A stretch of 64,000 nt of DNA from JAJDXW01 sp965202895 (GCA_965202895.1 OZ241901.1:4216001-4280000), one strand, 5' to 3'; counted from the first letter of the stretch, positions 25,792-34,757 are shown. The notes: generated by a model not told the origin, from the sequence alone. Program-made: numbers and translations.

Positions 25792-27411
25792 ATGCGAGGC
25801 GGGCATCTCCGGAGACTCGCCGCCGTCCTTTGCGGATGGCGGCGCGCGGTCGAGCGATCGGCGGGATGGACGACCGGGTCGCACCGGGCCGGAACCCGGA
25901 CCCCGACCCGAACCAGGATCAGGCCCGGGACCCTTGCCTGGACCCGGGCCTGGCCCCGGTCCGCGGCTTCGGGAGCTCTCCTCGCGCTGCCACTCCTCGC
26001 GCTGCCGGTCGCCGCCGGCGCGCAGTCCCTCTTCGGCCTCTCGGCGGAAGACGAGAAGCGCATCGGGCGAGACCAGCACCCGAAGATCCTCGAGCAGTTC
26101 GGGGGCGCATACGACGATCCGGCGCTCGCACGCTACGTCGACGGCATCGGCCAGTTCCTTGCCGCCGCCTCGGATGCTCCCCGGCTGGGATATACGTTCA
26201 CGGTCCTCGACTCCCCGATCGTCAATGCCTTCGCGGTGCCCGGCGGCTACGTCTACCTCACCCGCGGCCTGCTGGCCCTGGCCGGCTCCGAGGCCGAGGT
26301 GGCCGGGGTGCTGGCCCACGAGATCGCCCACGTCACCGCCCGCCACGGCGCCAAGCGGCACACCAAGGGCGCCCTCGCGGATCTCGGGCTCGCGGTCCTC
26401 GGGGCGGCCACCGACAACCGGGCGCTGGCCGACCTCGGACGGGTGGGGGCGCACGCGGTGCTGAGCGCCTACTCGCGCAAGGAAGAGCATGAAGCGGACG
26501 AGATCGGGGTAGCCTACCTCGGCCGGGCCGGCTTCGACCCCGGCGCGATGTCGAGCTTCCTCACCAGGCTGAAGCGGCAGAGCGATTTCGATGCCTCCAT
26601 CCACGGACGCCCCGCCCGCCCCGCTCTCGACTTTCTCGCGACCCATCCGCGCACCCGCGACCGGGTCGAGCGGGCGGTCGCGGCGGCAAGGCGCAAGTCG
26701 GTGGCCGATCCCATCATCGGACGGAACGTCTACCTGTCCAAGATCGACGGCATGGTCTTCGGCGACGCGCCCGAGCAGGGCTTCGTCCGCGGGCGCCGGT
26801 TCGTCCATCCGGTCATCGGCTTCGAGTTCGAGGTTCCGCCTCGATTCCGTCTGCTGAACGCGGAGCACTCGGTGACCGGCTTCGGCCCCGACGGAGCGAG
26901 GTTGCACTTCGACCTGCAACCGATCGCCCCGGGCCGTTCGCCCGGCCGGCATCTGCGCGAAGAATGGGCGCCGCGGGCACGGCTCACCCACTTCGAGCGC
27001 TTCACCGTGAACGACATGCCTGCGGCCACCGCCCTCGCGCAGGGGGCGGGCGGGCGCGGCGGCGTGCGCCTCGCGGCGATCCGGTTTCGACGCGACACCG
27101 TGGCCCGCTTCCTCTTCGCTCCCTCGGGGCCTCCCGGAAGCGAGCTCGACCGGCGCTACCGCGCGGCGACCCATTCGTTCCGCCGGCTCCGGGAACGGGA
27201 GGCGCAATCCGCGAAACCCTGGCGCATCGCGATCCACGAGGTCGGTCCCGGCGACAGCGTGAGGAGCCTCGTCGACCGCTACTTCCCGGCGGAGGTGGAG
27301 ATGCCCCGCCGGACGTTCCGGCTGCTGAACGGCCTGCCGCGGGGAGAGCCCCGGACCGGCGCCCGCGTCAAGCTGATCGTGGAGGGCGACGCGGCTCCGG
27401 GCCGCCGCTAG
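25792..27411 (+). CDS. M48 family metalloprotease with C-terminal extension
   Basis: 539 residues. The zinc motif HEIAHVTARH (about residue 180) with the downstream Glu in EEHEADEIG defines an M48 peptidase of the BepA/YfgC type, likely periplasmic and involved in outer-membrane protein quality control. A signal-like helix ALLALPLLALPVAAGAQ lies at residues 62-78, so about 60 residues precede it; these include a hexanucleotide-repeat segment (TRTPTRTRIRPGTLAWTRAW). No later start codon is available before the signal, so the repeat may have displaced the native start. The C-terminus resembles the LysM-like extension of BepA-type relatives. Confidence 0.9.
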   Translation: MRGGHLRRLAAVLCGWRRAVERSAGWTTGSHRAGTRTPTRTRIRPGTLAWTRAWPRSAASGALLALPLLALPVAAGAQSLFGLSAEDEKRIGRDQHPKILEQFGGAYDDPALARYVDGIGQFLAAASDAPRLGYTFTVLDSPIVNAFAVPGGYVYLTRGLLALAGSEAEVAGVLAHEIAHVTARHGAKRHTKGALADLGLAVLGAATDNRALADLGRVGAHAVLSAYSRKEEHEADEIGVAYLGRAGFDPGAMSSFLTRLKRQSDFDASIHGRPARPALDFLATHPRTRDRVERAVAAARRKSVADPIIGRNVYLSKIDGMVFGDAPEQGFVRGRRFVHPVIGFEFEVPPRFRLLNAEHSVTGFGPDGARLHFDLQPIAPGRSPGRHLREEWAPRARLTHFERFTVNDMPAATALAQGAGGRGGVRLAAIRFRRDTVARFLFAPSGPPGSELDRRYRAATHSFRRLREREAQSAKPWRIAIHEVGPGDSVRSLVDRYFPAEVEMPRRTFRLLNGLPRGEPRTGARVKLIVEGDAAPGRR

Positions 27412-27642
27412 CGAGCGCGCCGCACGGCCCGGCCGGCGGGGAACCGAACGGGGGCGACGCCCGATCCCCCCGGGAACGCGGCCCTTTACGTGGCGCCGGA
27501 CACCGGGGCACGCCGAACACCCCGGCGTGTCGGACACCGGGGCACGCCGGACGCGAGTGCGCGCCGGACACCGGAAATTGACATTCTCCCCCGCCGCCAT
27601 GAGACTCCCCGCCGTCGGCAACGGACACCGAGGACGCGACGG

Positions 27643-28392
27643 ATGATCACCGTCTACTGGCAACCCCACTGAACGAGCTGTCTCCGGGTCAAGGAGTACC
27701 TCTCGGTCCGTGGGATCGAGTTCGAGTCGGTGAACGTCCTCGACGACGCGCGGGGCATGGCGAGGCTCCGGGCGCTCGGGGCGCGCTCCGTCCCGGTGGT
27801 CGCCCGGGGCGGGAGCTACGTGTTCGCGCAGGTCATCAAGGACGTCGCGGCGTTCCTGGGTCTCGACGAGCCGACCGCCCCCGCCCTCTCCGCCTCGGAG
27901 CTCCTGGATCGCTACCCGGCCATCCTCGCGGCCGGGGTCCGGCACGCGCGCCAGATGCCGGACGAACGTCTCGCCGACGAGCTGCCGAACCGGCCGCGCT
28001 CGTGGCGCGTGCTGATGCACCACGTCTTCCGGATCCCCGCCGCATTCCTCGACTTCGAGGAGGGAAAGGCCCCGTTCACCTATGAGAACCTGGTGGCGCC
28101 CCCTCCGGACGAGCTCGCGACGGGCGCGGCCATCGCCGGGTTCGGGGAGGCGGTCGGCAACCGTTTCGATCGGTGGGCGGCGCGCGTCCGGGACGAGGAC
28201 TTCTCGGCGCCCGTCCGGACCTACTTCGGAGAGACCACCCGGCACGAGCTGCTGGAGCGTACCGTGTGGCATACCGCGCAGCACGTGCGGCAGCTCGCCT
28301 CCCTGCTCGAAAGGGCCGGTATCGAGCCCGACCGGCCCCTCGCGCAGGCCGACCTCGCCGGCCTGCCGCTTACCGGCCGGGTGTGGGACTGA
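27643..28392 (+). CDS. Glutaredoxin-like/DinB fusion, candidate selenoprotein (TGA at residue 10)
   Basis: One continuous frame if the TGA at 27670-27672 is read through. Residues 1-13 read MITVYWQPH-U-TSC, so the stop sits exactly where the first Cys of a glutaredoxin CxxC is expected. Thioredoxin-fold sequence (RSVPVVARGGSYVFAQ) continues to about residue 75. A DinB-like helical domain follows, with His in MHHVF, WHTAQH. The total is 249 residues. Start ATG 27643 follows AGGA. UxxC redox selenoproteins are known in bacteria; the alternative is a nonsense-mutated gene or a downstream restart at GTG 27697-27730. Confidence 0.75.
27670..27699 (+). promoter_or_regulatory. Candidate bacterial SECIS stem-loop after the UGA codon
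   Basis: Just after the TGA, GTCTCC (27680-27685) can pair with GGAG-T-AC (27693-27699, one bulged T), leaving a seven-base loop GGGTCAA. A GGUC-containing loop and a bulged U close to a UGA resemble the E. coli fdhF element, although the bulge there is on the other side. Folding was judged by eye only. Confidence 0.4.
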
Positions 28393-28642
28393 ACGCAAGC
28401 CTTACGTCTCGCCGGGCGTCCGTCCGGCGGGGAGTCCACGGCTCCCCGGCCTCGCCGGCCTCGCCGTCTCTCCCGGCCGGCCGCGCCCCCCTGCACGGGT
28501 ACGGCTGCCCATGGATCGTGCGGCGGCCCGACCCCCGGTCGGGGGCGGCAGCCTCGCCGGAGGAGCCGCGCCGTCCGGATCGGATGCGTCCGTTCCGCCG
28601 GGACCGCCGCGCCGCCGTACCCCGGCCGCCGTCCGCTCTCCC

Positions 28643-29083
28643 ATGACCGCCGGCCCGATCCGGGGAAGTTGCATCTTCTGCCGCATCGTCGCCGGCGCCG
28701 CGCGTTCACATCCGGTCTGGGACGATCCGGACACCCTCGCGTTCATGGACCTCGCCCCCCTTTCGGCCGGGCACGTCCTCGTCATCCCGAAACCGCACTG
28801 GGAGAACGTGTTCGAGACCCCCGTTCCGGCCCTCGGGGCGGTCATGGACACCGTGAAGCGGGTGGCTCACGCGATCCGGGCGACGATCGCTCCCCCCGGA
28901 CTCGGGATCTACCAAGTCAACGGGCGCGCGGCCGGCCAGACCGTGTTCCACTACCATGTCCACCTCATCCCCCGGTACGAAGGGCTCTCGCTCGATCTCC
29001 ATGGGCGCCGCCGGGCGGACCGGGCCGAGCTCGACCGGGCCGCCGAGCGGATCCGGGGCGGGCTCGACCCTCCCGCCGGCTGA
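28643..29083 (+). CDS. HIT family hydrolase
   Basis: 146 residues. CIFCRIVAG at the N-terminus, NGRAAGQTVFHYHVHLIP near residues 93-110 with the histidine triad H103, H105, H107. Such proteins hydrolyse adenosine phosphoramidates or dinucleotides. ATG 28643 gives the standard N-terminus; the upstream open frame is a shadow of the glutaredoxin-DinB gene. The gap 28393-28642 shows nothing. Confidence 0.92.
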   Translation: MTAGPIRGSCIFCRIVAGAARSHPVWDDPDTLAFMDLAPLSAGHVLVIPKPHWENVFETPVPALGAVMDTVKRVAHAIRATIAPPGLGIYQVNGRAAGQTVFHYHVHLIPRYEGLSLDLHGRRRADRAELDRAAERIRGGLDPPAG

Positions 29084-29159
29084 GGGTACGGCGGGTACGA
29101 GCCGGCGGCCGCGGCGAGGATGCCGAACCGAGGAGCCGGACCTTCCGATCGTCGAGCCT

Positions 29160-29882
29160 TCAGGTCGCGTTGGACTTCTCTACGGTCAACCCGCCGCAGA
29201 CGAACAGGACCTGGCCGGTGACGAAGGACGTCCTCGCATCGAGGAAGTAGCTCACCGCGTGCGCCACGTCGTGCGGATTGCCCACCCGCCCGACCGGGAT
29301 CCTCGCCAGGTACCGCGTCCGCTTCTCCGACCCCTCCGGGTATACCGACCGGAACATGTCGGTGTCCACCGGCCCCGGCCCGACCGCATTGCAGGTGATC
29401 CCGTGGCGCGCGAGCTCGATCGCCCAGGTCTTGGTGAGGCCGACGAGCGCCGCCTTGGTCGCGGAGTAGACGGTCTGATGAACATGGCCGAGGGCGGCCC
29501 GGCTCGCGATGTTGACCACCCGTCCGAACCCCGCCGACTTCATGCCGGGCGCGAGCGCCTGCATGGTCCGGATGCAGGAGCGGACGTTGATCGCCATCAG
29601 CTCGTCGAATCCATCGAGGCCCACCTCCTCGAGCGGCTCCATCCGCACGACCCCCGCACAGTTGACGAGCCGGGTGACGGTGCGCCCCCCGACCGCCCAG
29701 TCGAGGGCCTCGGCCGTCGCGTCCGGATCCGAAAGGTCCACCTGCCGGAACTCCCCGAGAGACGGGTCCTCCGGCTCGATGCGGTCCAGCATGAGGATCG
29801 AGTAGCCGTCCGCCTCGAGGCGTTCGGCGATGGCCCGCCCGATGTTGCGGGAGGCGCCGGTCACCAGGGCATACTCGGTCAC
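29160..29882 (-). CDS. Short-chain dehydrogenase/reductase
   Basis: 240 residues. NAD(P)-binding TGASRNIGRAIA (8-19), NCAGVVRM, the catalytic Ser/Tyr/Lys in NIASRAA and VYSATKAALVG, and the C-terminal TSFVTGQVLFVCGG. FabG-like classical SDR; Asp at the end of beta-2 (MLDR) suggests NAD(H) preference. Substrate unknown. It is followed upstream on the same strand by the TauD-like gene and the tRNA cluster. Confidence 0.93.
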   Translation of the reverse strand: MTEYALVTGASRNIGRAIAERLEADGYSILMLDRIEPEDPSLGEFRQVDLSDPDATAEALDWAVGGRTVTRLVNCAGVVRMEPLEEVGLDGFDELMAINVRSCIRTMQALAPGMKSAGFGRVVNIASRAALGHVHQTVYSATKAALVGLTKTWAIELARHGITCNAVGPGPVDTDMFRSVYPEGSEKRTRYLARIPVGRVGNPHDVAHAVSYFLDARTSFVTGQVLFVCGGLTVEKSNAT

Positions 29883-29943
29883 ATGTGGTCCTCCGCGCTT
29901 CCTCGGGCGCCTCGTTCTCTCCGCGATCCCGCCCCGGAGCCGG

Positions 29944-30816
29944 TCAGACCGCCCACTCGTTGTCCGCGACCTCCCCCGCGACGGTGGTGCGCCGCATCTC
30001 GCGCGGCTGGTCGGGCGGCCAGGGCCGGCCGCGGTGGAGCACGCAGCGGTTGTCCCACATGACGAGATCCCCGGCCGTCCACCGATGGGAGAACACCCGC
30101 GGCGGGCGGCACGCCTCCTCGCACAACGTCTCGAGCAGCTCGCGGCTGGCCGCGACGTCCTCCCCGACGACGTGGCTCGCGTGGCGGCCGATGTAGAGGC
30201 TCTTCCGCCCGGTCTCCGGATGCGTGCGGACCACCGGGTGCTCGACCGGCGGGAGGTTGTCGAGATCGGCCTCGCTCAGCACGTCGAGCCCGCCCACCTT
30301 CCCCTGGCTGTAACGGTAGCTGTGCAGCGCCGCCTTTCCCTCCAGGCGAGCCTGCGTCTCGTGGTCGAGCCGCTCCCAGGCGGCCCGCATGTCCGCGAAC
30401 TCGGTCTCCCCGCCCTCGGTCGGAACCTGCCGGGCCGAGAGGAGGGAGGCCTTGGCCGGGACCCGCTTGAACGAGCTGTCGGTGTGCCAGTACGAATTGC
30501 CCTTGAGGAAGAGCGCCCGGCTGCCGTCCGGCGGGATGAGGGAGCCGTCGTCGCGCACGTTGGAGAGGTTGGAGACCACCTCCGTGCTCCCTTCCCGCCG
30601 GGTGATCACGCGTTCCAGGCGTCCGAACCGCAGGCTGAACGCCTTATGGCTCTCGTCGTCCAGAAACTGGCCGGGAAACACGAGCACCCCGTGCTCCAGC
30701 CACGCGGCATGGATCTCCTCGAACTCCCCGTCGCCGAGCGGCGTCCCGAGATCGACCTCCCGAACGGTAGCTCCGAGGGTGGAATCCAGCGGTTCGACGC
30801 GAACGCTACTCGCCAT
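29944..30816 (-). CDS. TauD/TfdA family Fe(II)/2-oxoglutarate dioxygenase
   Basis: 290 residues. Metal ligands are H111 and D113 (SYWHTDSSF) and the distal His in CVLHRGRPW near the C-terminus, with Arg for 2-oxoglutarate after it. Related to TauD and to 2,4-D dioxygenase, so it probably hydroxylates a sulfonate, phenoxy acid or similar compound with release of succinate and CO2. Start ATG 30816 lies 22 bases from the tRNA-His 3' end; the longer frame runs into the tRNA and is rejected. Confidence 0.92.
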   Translation of the reverse strand: MASSVRVEPLDSTLGATVREVDLGTPLGDGEFEEIHAAWLEHGVLVFPGQFLDDESHKAFSLRFGRLERVITRREGSTEVVSNLSNVRDDGSLIPPDGSRALFLKGNSYWHTDSSFKRVPAKASLLSARQVPTEGGETEFADMRAAWERLDHETQARLEGKAALHSYRYSQGKVGGLDVLSEADLDNLPPVEHPVVRTHPETGRKSLYIGRHASHVVGEDVAASRELLETLCEEACRPPRVFSHRWTAGDLVMWDNRCVLHRGRPWPPDQPREMRRTTVAGEVADNEWAV

Positions 30817-30837
30817 GACGGCCCCTCCCGGCAGAGA

Positions 30838-30914
30838 TGGGGTGAGCGACGGGGATTGAACCCGTGACCTCCGGAGCCACAATCCGGTGCTCTACCGACT
30901 GAGCTACGCCCACC
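30838..30914 (-). tRNA. tRNA-His (GTG)
   Basis: Cloverleaf on the minus strand: acceptor GTGGGCG/CGCTCAC, anticodon loop TTGTGGC, T-loop TTCAATC. The extra G at position -1 faces discriminator C, the histidine identity feature, and CCA is encoded. Confidence 0.95.
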
Positions 30915-30966
30915 ATCGTCGAATGCCTGCCCTTCCGGCCAGCGCCGAGCGGCGCCGGACGGCGAA

Positions 30967-31043
30967 TGGCACGCCCGGTAGGACTCGAACCTACGACCCT
31001 CGGCTTAGAAGGCCGATGCTCTATCCGGCTGAGCTACGGGCGC
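30967..31043 (-). tRNA. tRNA-Arg (TCT)
   Basis: Minus-strand cloverleaf: acceptor GCGCCCG/CGGGCGT, anticodon loop CTTCTAA, T-arm GTTCGAGTC, discriminator G followed by encoded CCA. It is second in the Pro-Arg-His cluster. Confidence 0.95.
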
Positions 31044-31105
31044 TCGATGCGGCCGGACACGCGCGCGCCGGGGCGGGACCTCGGGCCCGGAGGAGCCGGG
31101 CGAGG

Positions 31106-31182
<77 letters not shown>

Positions 31183-31227
31183 CTGCCGTGCGTTGCGCGC
31201 CGCCGGCGCGGCGCGATGATACCCGAA

Positions 31228-32718
31228 TCAGGCCGAGCGCCGCCACGTGGTGCCGCCGGGACCGTCCTCGAGCGCGATCCGGGCCTTCGCGAGGTCGTCG
31301 CGAATGCGGTCCGCTTCCGCGAAGTCCCTGACCCGCCGGGCCGCGGCGCGAGCCGCGATTCGCCGCTCGATCTCGTCCGCCGGGAGCTCCGGAGGCGATG
31401 GCCGCGGCGGCGGCAAGCTCCCCCCGGGGAGTCCGGCCTGCCCGACCCGCGCCGCGCCGGGCGGCAACGCCTGGAACACCGCATCCGGATCGGCTTCGAG
31501 GAGACCGAGCACCGAGCCCGTACGCCGCAGCGCCGATGCCGAATCCGCCGCCGCCCGCCGGTCCCGATCCCGGCCTCGATCCCGATGGCGGTTCACTTCG
31601 CTCGCGAGCTCGTGCAGCACGGCCAGCGCCTCGGGGGTGTTGAAGTCGTCGTCCATCGCCTTCCGGAACCGGTCCTCGAACCCCCCGACCGGGCTCCGGG
31701 CCGGGGGGACCTGGGGGGCCGAAGGAGCCGGCGGACCCGGCAGACCGCGGAGCGCGCCGTAGAGGCGCCGGAGCGACTGCTCCGCTTCTCCGAGGCGCGC
31801 CGCCGAATGGTTGAGCGGGCTTCGATAGTGGCTGGTCAACAGGTAGTAGCGGACCGCCTCGCCGGAATGGCGGGCGAGGACGTCCCGGATGGTGAAGAAG
31901 TTGCCGAGCGACTTCGACATCTTGTCGCCGTCGATGCGCACGAACCCGTTGTGCATCCAGACGTTCGCGAAGCGCCCTCCGGTGCTCGCCTCGGACTGGG
32001 CGATCTCGCATTCATGATGGGGAAAGACGAGGTCCCGGCCCCCGCCGTGGATGTCGAACCGTTCGCCGAGGTTCGCCATCGACATCGCGGAGCACTCGAT
32101 ATGCCAGCCCGGGCGGCCCGGACCCCAGGGCGACGGCCAGCAGGGCTCTCCCGGCTTCGCCGCCTTCCACAGCACGAAGTCCACCGCGGCGGCCTTGGTC
32201 TCGTCCACCTCGATCCGGGCGCCGGCCCGGAGCGCATCCACCCGGTTGCCCGACAGCTTCCCGTACCCCGGAAAGCGCGCGATCTCGAAGCACACGTCTC
32301 CTCCTTCCCCCAGGTAGGCATAGCCCTTGTCCATGAGGTCGGAGATGAGCGCGAGCATTCGCTCCACGTATTCGGTGGCGCGGGGCTCCCGATCGGGCGG
32401 CTGGATCCCGAGCGCCGCGCAGTCTTCGTGCATCGCGGCGATGAACCGCTCCGTCACGGCCGCGATCGGCTCCCCGTTCTCCCGCGCGCGCGCGATGATC
32501 TTGTCGTCGATGTCGGTGATGTTGCGGACGTAGGTGAGCCGGTATCCGCGGTGGCGCAGATACCGGGCGACGACGTCGAACACGAGGAGCATGCGGGCAT
32601 GCCCGAGATGGCAGTAGTCGTACACGGTCATGCCGCAGACGTACATGCCGGCCCGGCCCGGAGCGAGCGGCCGGAACGGTTCCTTGCGTCGGGTGAGGGT
32701 GTTGTAGATGTGCAGCAC
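31228..32718 (-). CDS. cysS: Cysteinyl-tRNA synthetase
   Basis: 496 residues. Class I signatures HLGHAR (HIGH) and KMSKSLGN are intact. Zinc ligands fit C28 (YVCGMTVYD), WHIECSAM, and His/Glu in FPHHECEIAQSEA. It charges tRNA-Cys. Between the anticodon-binding region and the C-terminal domain there is a charged, low-complexity stretch (RHRDRGRDRDRRA) from a hexanucleotide repeat. It lies between the tRNA cluster and GPP34. Confidence 0.97.
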   Translation of the reverse strand: MLHIYNTLTRRKEPFRPLAPGRAGMYVCGMTVYDYCHLGHARMLLVFDVVARYLRHRGYRLTYVRNITDIDDKIIARARENGEPIAAVTERFIAAMHEDCAALGIQPPDREPRATEYVERMLALISDLMDKGYAYLGEGGDVCFEIARFPGYGKLSGNRVDALRAGARIEVDETKAAAVDFVLWKAAKPGEPCWPSPWGPGRPGWHIECSAMSMANLGERFDIHGGGRDLVFPHHECEIAQSEASTGGRFANVWMHNGFVRIDGDKMSKSLGNFFTIRDVLARHSGEAVRYYLLTSHYRSPLNHSAARLGEAEQSLRRLYGALRGLPGPPAPSAPQVPPARSPVGGFEDRFRKAMDDDFNTPEALAVLHELASEVNRHRDRGRDRDRRAAADSASALRRTGSVLGLLEADPDAVFQALPPGAARVGQAGLPGGSLPPPRPSPPELPADEIERRIAARAAARRVRDFAEADRIRDDLAKARIALEDGPGGTTWRRSA

Positions 32719-32766
32719 GGTCCGGCCCCCGGATCGCTCGCCCGTCCGGGATGGCGGGCAGGGCCG

Positions 32767-33414
32767 CTACATGGTCGACATCATGGAGAGGATGGAGGCC
32801 CGGACGTCGTTGATGGTGCTGTTGACGGCCTGGCCGATGAAATCCATCCTGGCGATCTGGTCGGCGCGGTCGCGGACCTTCTCGACCTCCCGGTGATGGA
32901 GGATGACGTCGAGGAGGTCGCAGGCGTTGACGATGCCGATGATGACGATATCGCGAGGATCGGGTATTTCGTCGCTGAACAGGACGCTCGTGATGCGGCG
33001 CTTGACCTCGCGCTCCTCCCGGTCGTCGATGACCGGATAGCGCCTCGTCTCGAACACCCAGAGAATCTTCTCCTCCACCCGCTTCAGGATCCCCCGCTCC
33101 ACGAGGCGGTCGATGAAGTGGCCCATGATCTCCGGCACGTCTTCCCGGATCCAGTTCAGCCAGTACTCGGTGGAGCGTTCCGGCTCCGAGGCCGCGATCC
33201 GGGCGAGGATCCCGTCCAGCGTCCGGTCGCCCATCGGCGACGGATCGACCACGAAGAGGCGTTCCGGATCGGTATCGATCCGGTTGGCGAGCGCGAGGTC
33301 CATGAGGACGGCTCCGCTCATCGCGAGCTCGACGTGGATGTCGGGGCCGCGGATGAAGCTCCCCTTCTGGTCGTCGAGAAAGAGGAGCAGGACCTCTTCG
33401 GCGATCGTCAGCAT
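32767..33414 (-). CDS. GPP34 (Golgi phosphoprotein 3-like) protein
   Basis: 215 residues. It has the family pattern: EEVLLLFLDDQKGSF, then AMSGAVLMDLALANRID, LFVVDPSPMGDRTLD and LVERGILKRVEEKILWVF. In eukaryotes this fold binds phosphatidylinositol-4-phosphate; the role of the bacterial versions is not settled. Start ATG 33414. The STAS gene ends 80 bases upstream on the same strand, so they may be co-transcribed. It lies between cysS and the cyclophilin-lpxH pair. Confidence 0.85.
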   Translation of the reverse strand: MLTIAEEVLLLFLDDQKGSFIRGPDIHVELAMSGAVLMDLALANRIDTDPERLFVVDPSPMGDRTLDGILARIAASEPERSTEYWLNWIREDVPEIMGHFIDRLVERGILKRVEEKILWVFETRRYPVIDDREEREVKRRITSVLFSDEIPDPRDIVIIGIVNACDLLDVILHHREVEKVRDRADQIARMDFIGQAVNSTINDVRASILSMMSTM

Positions 33415-33494
33415 GTCCGGACGACCTGCGGGGTGCGGCCTGCCGGGGGCGCCGCCGGGAACGGAGGCCTTGCAGGATGGATCGGATGGATCAT

Positions 33495-33830
33495 CTACTG
33501 CATGGCCGCAAGCGCTTCCTCGCGGCCCGGATGCACGTTGATGATCTTCACGAAGCCGCTCACCTCGAACACGCTCCGGACCGACTGCTGCATCGAGCAG
33601 AGGGCGAACTTGCCGTTCGCCTGGTTCAGCTTCTTCGCCAGGATCAGCACCGCGCGAAGGCCCGCGCTGCTGATGTAGCTGATGCCGGCAAAGTCGAGGA
33701 GGATCGACTCGCTCCCTTCGTCGATCCGTTCCATCACCGCCGACTGGAAGTCCGCCGAGTTCGATCCGTCGATCCGGCCTTCGGGGGTGAGGACGAGTAC
33801 GTCGCCATCACGTTCGCCGCTGAGTTCCAT
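33495..33830 (-). CDS. STAS domain anti-sigma factor antagonist
   Basis: 111 residues with the full STAS fold: EGRIDGSNSADFQ, then ILLDFAGISYISSAGLRAV, where the conserved phosphorylatable Ser sits, and SVFEVSGFVKIINVH at the C-terminus. Such proteins release a partner from a kinase or anti-sigma factor when dephosphorylated. No anti-sigma factor is in the window. Neighbour to GPP34. Confidence 0.92.
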   Translation of the reverse strand: MELSGERDGDVLVLTPEGRIDGSNSADFQSAVMERIDEGSESILLDFAGISYISSAGLRAVLILAKKLNQANGKFALCSMQQSVRSVFEVSGFVKIINVHPGREEALAAMQ

Positions 33831-34047
33831 GTTTCTGCTACCTGTGCCGTCCCACTGCCAGCCCCGCAGCCGCCTGATCGACCGGCGGGCGGTGGTGATG
33901 CTCCGATCCTATGACACCCGCGGTTCGACTGTCCATCGGAGGTTTCGTTCCCGTCCGGCCGCTGCGGAGGCCCGGCCGGACGGGACGCCGGGCTCGAAGT
34001 GTAGAATGCCGGGCGGAGCATGTCACCACCTGTCTCAGGAATGCCCG

Positions 34048-34659
34048 ATGCGAGCCATGTCCCGTCCCGGAACGTTCGTACCGACGCCCGCCGCCCTCGC
34101 CCTGCTCGCCTTCGCCTGCCTCTTCGCGGGCGCCGCGCCGGCGGCCGAAGGGCCGCGGGTCGCCTTGGAGACGACCCACGGCTCCATCGTGCTGGAGCTC
34201 GACCGGTCGGCCACTCCCGAGACCGTCGCGAACTTCCTCGGGTACGTCCGCGCCGGGCACTACCAGGGAACGATCTTCCACCGGGTGATCGCCGGGTTCA
34301 TGATCCAGGGGGGCGGGTTCACCGAGGGGTATCGTCAGCCGCCGACCGGGGCGCCGATCCGCAACGAGGCGGACCGGGCCGGGCCGAACGACCGCGGAAC
34401 GATCGCCATGGCCCGTACGAGCGACCCGCACTCCGCCACCGTGCAATTCTTCATCAACGTCGCCGACAACGACTTCCTGAACCATCGCGGCCGTACCCCG
34501 CGCGGCTGGGGCTACACGGTGTTCGGGCGCGTGGTCGAAGGCATGGATACGGTGGACCGGATCGCGGCGCTTCCGACCGGCCCGGGCGGCCGCTTTTCGC
34601 AGGACGTTCCGCGCGAGGCGGTCGTCATCCGGGAAGCGCGGGCCCTCCCGGCCGACTGA
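34048..34659 (+). CDS. Periplasmic cyclophilin-type peptidyl-prolyl isomerase
   Basis: 203 residues, the first 35 a signal peptide (ALALLAFACLFAGAAPAAEG). Cyclophilin core: TIFHRVIAGFMIQGGGF, then NRGTIAMARTSDPHSATVQF-like residues and FINVADNDFLN, and GYTVFGRVVEGMDTVD. Catalyses cis-trans prolyl isomerisation of exported proteins. An AGGA site precedes ATG 34048. It is followed 98 bases later by lpxH, a common gammaproteobacterial pair. Confidence 0.94.
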   Translation: MRAMSRPGTFVPTPAALALLAFACLFAGAAPAAEGPRVALETTHGSIVLELDRSATPETVANFLGYVRAGHYQGTIFHRVIAGFMIQGGGFTEGYRQPPTGAPIRNEADRAGPNDRGTIAMARTSDPHSATVQFFINVADNDFLNHRGRTPRGWGYTVFGRVVEGMDTVDRIAALPTGPGGRFSQDVPREAVVIREARALPAD

Positions 34660-34757
34660 GCCTTGGCCGAGACCGGGACTGGGCCCGAGACCGGCGCGGA
34701 CCCGGGCGGGCCGGGCGTCGCGAGCGGCCGCATCCGTCCGCCGGACACCCTCCGGAC

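Noticed and set aside
23387..26464. 1025-codon plus-strand open frame
   Set aside because: Antisense to the amidase and out of frame with psd and the M48 gene; composition is that of a shadow frame.
27490..27672. Short gene ending at the TGA
   Set aside because: Its only protein-like part is the start of the glutaredoxin domain that continues after the TGA.
25441..28398. 985-codon minus-strand open frame
   Set aside because: Antisense to the M48 and glutaredoxin-DinB genes, both of which have family motifs on the plus strand.
30816..30882. Longer TauD N-terminus starting in the tRNA-His region
   Set aside because: The extension overlaps the tRNA gene and is not family-like; ATG 30816 gives the normal start.
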